A program made the translations under genes and the position numbers. A DNA stretch of 64,000 nt, from positions 122,001-186,000 of the forward strand of contig OU612073.1 of NCBI GenBank assembly GCA_914767715.1, in the 5' to 3' direction. Positions 58,770 to 64,000 of the stretch are shown piece after piece. The notes under the pieces were generated by a model. That model was not told where the DNA came from, ran no database searches, and saw only the letters and a list, made by a program, of their open reading frames with translations. The stretch comes from Membranipora membranacea (Eukaryota; Bryozoa; Gymnolaemata; Cheilostomatida; Membraniporidae). Position 1 is the stretch's first letter. The number at the start of each line of letters is the position of its first letter.

Positions 58770-58950
58770 ATGAGATGAGCAATGACAGTAACGACAAGCC
58801 GTCTTTGTGAAATGAATGTAGTAAAAACAACAATGGATCATTGTTACATCTTGTGTTTGTTTGGTTAGCTGCTCTACTAGTGAAGTTCAGTGATTGGAGT
58901 CGTGGTCAAACTGGACTAATCGCACATCAGTGATTGGTGAGAAGTACCAG
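58770..58950 (+). promoter_or_regulatory. Conserved upstream block / 5' non-coding exon of gene C
   Basis: Third copy of the block found before A and B, again with GATTG|GTGAGAAG. It is the most diverged, with an extra stretch after the donor. Confidence 0.5.
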
Positions 58951-59301
58951 AAGCCTTACTCAACTTGCAGAAATTATCCATCATAGCTCTTTATGTTTGA
59001 TTTCTCAAGTATTTAGATGAATTAAATTGAACTTCAACTGACTGCAGAGAATAATAATGACCTGTATAGTTAGTACTGGTTATCCAGTCAATAAAGAGCT
59101 GGCAGTTGTTGAATTGATGACATGACTTTATCATTTTCATTTATTAGGGTTAATTATCAGGTGCTCAAGCCTCAAAATTGTCATAAGTTAATTATTGAAT
59201 CTTTATATATGGAATGAAACGTCTATAGGATGAGAGACAGTCACTCAGTCACTGTGTCATATTCTTAGTAATAGGTGTGATTGTCTATTTACAGTGGGAG
59301 G

Positions 59302-62300
59302 ATGACTCCAATATCATTGAGATTTGTGTTCTCCTTGATCCTTATCGCTCCTGTCACATGTTTCCTACCAGTAATTCAGCATTTGACTCAATCAGAAGAT
59401 AGCTCCTCAGAGGTCAAAGTTCAACTGAGTATCCCGTCACTTAACTACACATCAGATATCTCTTCAGAAGCTGATATCCTCGACCTCAGAGAAAAGTTGA
59501 GAGGAATATTTGATCAGCATGATAAGACAGTTATACTAAAAGTCGCTGGGGAATCAAAAATGAAACTGGTTAATTCTGCAGCGTGGCTTGATCCTCACTT
59601 TTTCTATCAGAGAATGGGTGAGCGAGGACAGGCATTGAACCAGATGAATATCAATCAGTCGTCAAACTACCACCCGCTATGTGTATATGAGACTGTAGAG
59701 AGAAAGCTATCCGGTGTTTTTGATCTCTGTAAGGGTATCCAAGGATATTTTGTCTATAAGAAAATTCGGGTCTCAATAAAAACGGACCTCGAACATGACG
59801 GAGAAGTCAAGCATAAGGTTTCAAGGAAAAATGCAGGAAATGTGGATGAGATGCTGAATACTCCCATTGATATTGGTGGAAGCATGCGAGAACCTCCATT
59901 GCGCCAGAAGCGCTCACGCGGAACCCTGTACTTGGCCGTATACCTGATTGCTGACTATGAATTCTTTCATAGTGTTTGTAATTCGAACAATACTGATTGT
60001 TTGGAAGTGCTCTACAAAGTTATGAGGCCGGTTTGTTTGGCTTTTAAACGAAAATTCGATCTTCAGATTTACATCTTAGGCCTTGAGTTCTGGTCAGAGG
60101 GAAACCGAGTTGATGAGTTACCAAATAGTAGAAACTATAAAAACGAAACAGAATTTGTCAAAGAATCAGAAGCAGTGCTCAATTATGTCAGAGGAAAAGG
60201 TGTGCCCTTCGATCTTGTTATTTATTATGCAAATAGTAAATACATATCTGTCGATCGTAAATTTGGCTCTTCGCGAAATCACAAAGAATTGAGATATCTA
60301 TGCGATGACCAAGGTTCTATAAGCTTTGTTGACGACAAAAATAATAAAGCGCGTCTATCACTAGCAACTATGAGAACAATCACAATAGTACTGCATGGTA
60401 GATCTATCCAGAATAACTATCCTGAACTCAATACATTAAGATGTCACTGCAGAGACAGATTTTATGCAAGATGCATGATGAGTCGTGAGTATTATCTGTA
60501 CTATATTATCTATTAAGTATTATGATTAATATTATTACTAAGTATTATATTATTTTTAAGAACAGAATGTAGAGTATTGTCGGTACAATGCGTATTGTAA
60601 GTATTGTGAGACAATGTGTATATAATGTTGTGTATTTTGTGTATTAGTAAATTTATGCACCCCATGCACGCACCGCATGCACACACCGCATGCACACACC
60701 GCATGCACGCACCGCACTTGTATCTATAATGCGGACTGGTTTGTAAAGAGAACCTATCTTGGCAAAGCAATTATTATTATTATTTAATTCTTTCGTTTTT
60801 GAAACTTAACTGTATACAGTGACACCAAAAATCTGTTCATTGTCGGTGCCATTTTTACTTGTTTGGTTGTTTCTTAACAATGCAAACCGGCAGGGAATAT
60901 GAACTTTTCGTTGAAAGCATAAAACTCTTTAGACACTGGTTTAAACAGCCATAAACAAATAGAAAAAAACTGGACACCTATAATAATTCACCAATAAAGA
61001 GGGATCAAAGTTAGCTAAGACAGCCCTATTGTAGAATACCTGGCAAACTCTAGCTTCAATGGCAGTTTTCTAATATCAGAACCAGTTTTGTGTTTTGTTT
61101 TGAGCCAGTCGTTCAGCTCAATATTCATTTCAATTTAGTATCATAAATTAATTTTATTGGGACAACCTGTACTGCCAAACCTGGTTTGATATGAATGGAT
61201 GGTCAGAGCCAGATGCTCACAGTTATTGGCATCGCTCCTATTCATTTGTAGGGGCACAGTGGCTTTAATTTTCTAAATTTCAACTGCAAATATGAGAAGT
61301 TACATGAAAGAAAATTGAGGATTTTAGTATTACTAAGCAAGAACGACTTCAATTAGAATGGAATAAAAGTTGGCCTGGTAGGTCTCGAGTTTGTATTCCA
61401 AGCGCGAGGCTTGAGTTATTTCTCAAACACATACTCTACCTACATTACGTTCATACCGGTTATTATCTCTTTTGAAGCAATGCATCACCATTCTATCATG
61501 TTCCGTGTTAAATATCCGTCAGGGAGCTTTTTCTCCTAACTTAGGTGATAAATGATAGTCTGAACACCTCTCTGCCTCTCTGAAAATGATATGAAATGAT
61601 TGAAATCAAAATTTATATTATAAAATAAGCATGTAGCTGATAAAATAAGTAAGATGGGTTCAAAGTTTTCCAAAAGTGGTTTTTCATAGACACCATTATT
61701 GAACTCACTTGCGGGGAATCAAAGCATTGCTGTGAGAATGACTGTCTTTAGTATCAATGGAGTCATTACACATACTCTCAATATTTTATTAAACCAGTGA
61801 TAGCGACTCTTTATCAAACAAAACCTTCTTTTTGAAGCTGATGACCGACTTGTGGCTGAATATGCGATGAGTGTTTACGATTGGGGAAAGTGTAACATTG
61901 CACTGGTGGAGGAGAGACTAAACAGTATCTTTGCATGGTGCTTCGAAGACCACCCTGGATATGACCCCAGCTGGGCTAGATGTGGTAATGGGTACTTGGA
62001 CATTGGTGAGAGTCAAAATGTCATAATTAAATTTCGTGTAGCTATATATAAACTGTGCATAATGGTCAATATTTTGTTGAATTTAGTATAATCATAACTC
62101 AAATTTGTAAAATCTGGCCTTCTCACTCAAGCCTTAGACTCCTAATTTTAGTATAACCAAACAGCATAACTACTGTGTTGTGTGATTCTGATAAACTTGT
62201 GAGATGTATTTTCACCGGTCTGCATAGTCATTTATTATTTGTGATGATTTTTGGACTAGTTTCATTGTAACAGAATTTATATGTTAGTTTGGGAGTTATA

Positions 62301-63770
62301 TTCCATGACTGATATATATCTCTGTGGTATTGTAGATGAGGAGTGTGAGTTCTCAATCTCAGGAGCATGCTGTACTCTCCAATGTAAGAAACGAAAAGGC
62401 ATGCAGTGTGCAGTCGGTAAGTAAGAACAGAGAAGGCATGCATGATTTCTCCACAGATTTAGTTCTTGTGTGATATTTGAGTGCCTTCATTACAAGAGCT
62501 GGATCATGTAACCTTGATTTCGGTGAATTGACTTGTGCATTCTATGTATGATCATCATCCTGAAAGCTTGCTATATTTGAGTTTGATCAAACTGATGTAT
62601 ATTTTTGGTTCACCAGGAGGTATCTGGTATCCATCTGCAGCTTTATTATTTCAATGTTAAATCAGACACGCTCTAGGAAGCACATGATTGCTAATAGTCA
62701 CTAAAACCATAGCTATATAAAAACTACTGACATAACCAAGTCAAAGATTCCTTTAATAAGATCAAGTCAAGCTGTATAACCTCATTTTCCAAGGACCGCA
62801 GCTGCACTTCTTCTTTCATTAAGAATTTTCTCATTTTGATAAAAAAAAATTATTGCGTTTGTCAGGAGTATGCTGTGATCTATCAACCTGCCTGAGAAAA
62901 ACTGATAAAACAGTATGCAGAGCTGCTTCTGCAGACTACTGTGACAAGCCTGATGTCTGTGATGGACATAATAATGACTGCCCTGCTGATGGGAAGTTTT
63001 GCATACGTAAGGATAGTACCTGGACCATGAAATTAAGCAGCATGACTCATGGGTGAAAGATTTGCTCTTTCAAAATTTGATTTGATTTAATTGAAAATAA
63101 GCTTTGATATGCAGGATGTTGGTGATATATAATGGTGCAAAAAGTCTAGTTTATCAGTCATATACAGTTCATCTAACTTCCACATAACCTTCAAGTAGCC
63201 TACATCTGACCTTCATCTGACCTCCACCTTACCTTCACTTGACCTTGATCTAACCTTCACTCAACTCTGTCTTCTAGCATTAATCCAATCTTCATAATTA
63301 TAATCGTATCGTCATACTTTCCAATCTTTAGAGGATGTTATAATCAATAGTATCCTAAATCTTTGCAAACATCTGATTCTGCATTAGAATCATTTCCTAT
63401 AAAACATTTATATGTTGATGTAGATGGTGGATGGAATGGTTGGACACAATGGGGAGGGTGTATTTGTCCTGGAAATTACAATAAGCGAAAGAGAGTGTGT
63501 GATAACCCACAAAAAACAGGACGCGGCAGGTACTGCTCTGGCCCTAACACTGAAAAGAAGGTCAACACTTCATGCGAATGTCCATCTACCACACACACCA
63601 CCACAGGGGCACCTGCTTCGACTCGCCAGATGACATCACCGACTGATGCAGCTGTCACTACTGAAGCTGATGAGACCACAGAGACTGCCGTGCTGAATCC
63701 TGAGTTGACATTTGGTGGCAAAACGAGAAAGAAATCCTCTAGCCTGATTGTTCCTGTTCTAGTTTTTATA
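59302..63770 (+). CDS. ADAM-like membrane protein C, protease-dead, with TSP1 repeat (last exon outside window)
   Basis: Exons: 59295-60484 (ATG 59302), 61838-62005, 62336-62416, 62866-63006 and 63424-63770, phases as in A and B. Same order: signal peptide, prodomain, RQKRSR furin-like site, reprolysin-like domain, disintegrin-like module (CGNGYLDIG, GACCTLQCKKRKGMQC, CDKPDVCDGHNNDCP), TSP1 repeat with WNGWTQW, Thr-rich stalk, start of the membrane helix (SSLIVPVLVFI). Exon 6 with the tail would start just after 64000, judging by the TTGTTGTCTCGTC sequence that precedes it in A and B. The zinc site reads LATMRTITIVLHGRS, again without HExxH, and the next loop is about eight residues shorter than in A and B. 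Introns are the shortest of the three, free of large insertions, so C may be nearest the ancestral form. Confidence 0.8.
60657..60717. repeat. 13-bp minisatellite (GCATGCACACACC)n
   Basis: Four to five units in intron 1 of gene C, about 170 bp after the donor. Confidence 0.9.
62397..62442 (+). repeat. Seed of the 37-bp repeat at the exon 3 donor of gene C
   Basis: GGCATGCAGTGTGCAGTCGG followed by TAAGTAAGAACAGAGAAGGCATGCA: the unit begins a second time after 37-38 bases and then stops. This is the least expanded version of the array seen in A and B. Confidence 0.75.
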
Positions 63771-64000
63771 GTGAGTGCTTTGAGCCTTCTTGCAGGAGCA
63801 TGAGAAATGCTATCAAACAGTTAATTATTGTGTCGTTACAAGTGTGTATTTGCTTATTGCACCGTTTCAGTAAAAATAGTTCAGTGGTAAAGAATAACCT
63901 TCCTGGCAAGTTTTGTTCTGTAAATGAATAAAAGGATTGACAAATACGCTTTTCAACCACTTCATGCAGGTAAAATCAAATCTTATATTGTTGTCTCGTC

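Overview
The window is eukaryotic and metazoan. It has AT-rich spacers, genes split by short GT-AG introns, animal signalling and adhesion domains (death domain, ADAM prodomain/protease-like/disintegrin, thrombospondin type 1 repeat) and a dense mix of LINEs, a hAT transposon, MITEs, tRNA-derived SINEs and minisatellites. A sponge or another early-branching marine invertebrate fits best, but no species can be fixed from sequence alone. No rRNA gene, CRISPR array, operon or convincing functional tRNA gene was seen.

Layout. 0.5-1.9 kb (+): the 3' end of a death-domain protein. 4.0-12.3, 17.6-27.9 and 59.3-63.8 kb (+): three paralogous multi-exon genes for type I membrane ADAM-like proteins (here A, B, C). 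Each has a signal peptide, prodomain, furin-like site, reprolysin-like domain without the HExxH zinc site, disintegrin-like module, TSP1 repeat, Thr-rich stalk and one membrane helix; A and B show a Lys/Arg/Ser-rich tail. The last exon of C lies beyond the window. All six exon boundaries seen in A and B are the same, and conserved non-coding blocks precede all three genes. 29.1-42.0 kb (-): an unrecognised gene of about 19 small exons, with a duplicated exon pair and a 27-bp coding repeat. 42.9-51.0 kb (-): a decayed gene with an integrase-like core, carrying an in-frame stop and a CR1/Jockey-like LINE copy in an intron. 51.75-54.8 kb (-): a nearly full-length endonuclease/RT LINE with two frame breaks. 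55.6-57.85 kb: an element with inverted arms of about 260 bp, each carrying an outward-facing ATG and splice donor.

Mobile DNA in the ADAM introns. Gene A intron 2 holds a decayed reverse-transcriptase relic with a hAT-type MITE inserted in it (8-bp duplication). Gene B intron 2 holds a 4.8-kb hAT transposon with 8-bp target duplications and a four-exon transposase whose frame is open throughout. Four young copies of a short-inverted-repeat element of about 364 bp, with perfect 9-bp target duplications, lie in or next to genes A and B. Two of them form a tandem pair inside the hAT.

The strongest observations are: (1) a cluster of ADAM paralogues that have all lost the catalytic zinc site but kept the prodomain and furin site; (2) a 37-bp minisatellite grown from the exon 3/intron 3 boundary of these genes, so each unit repeats a 5' splice site, with about 15, 6 and 1-2 units in A, B and C; (3) the 9-bp-duplicating element family and its tandem pair. 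Exon structures were derived by hand from splice motifs, phase and comparison of paralogues, and have no transcript support.
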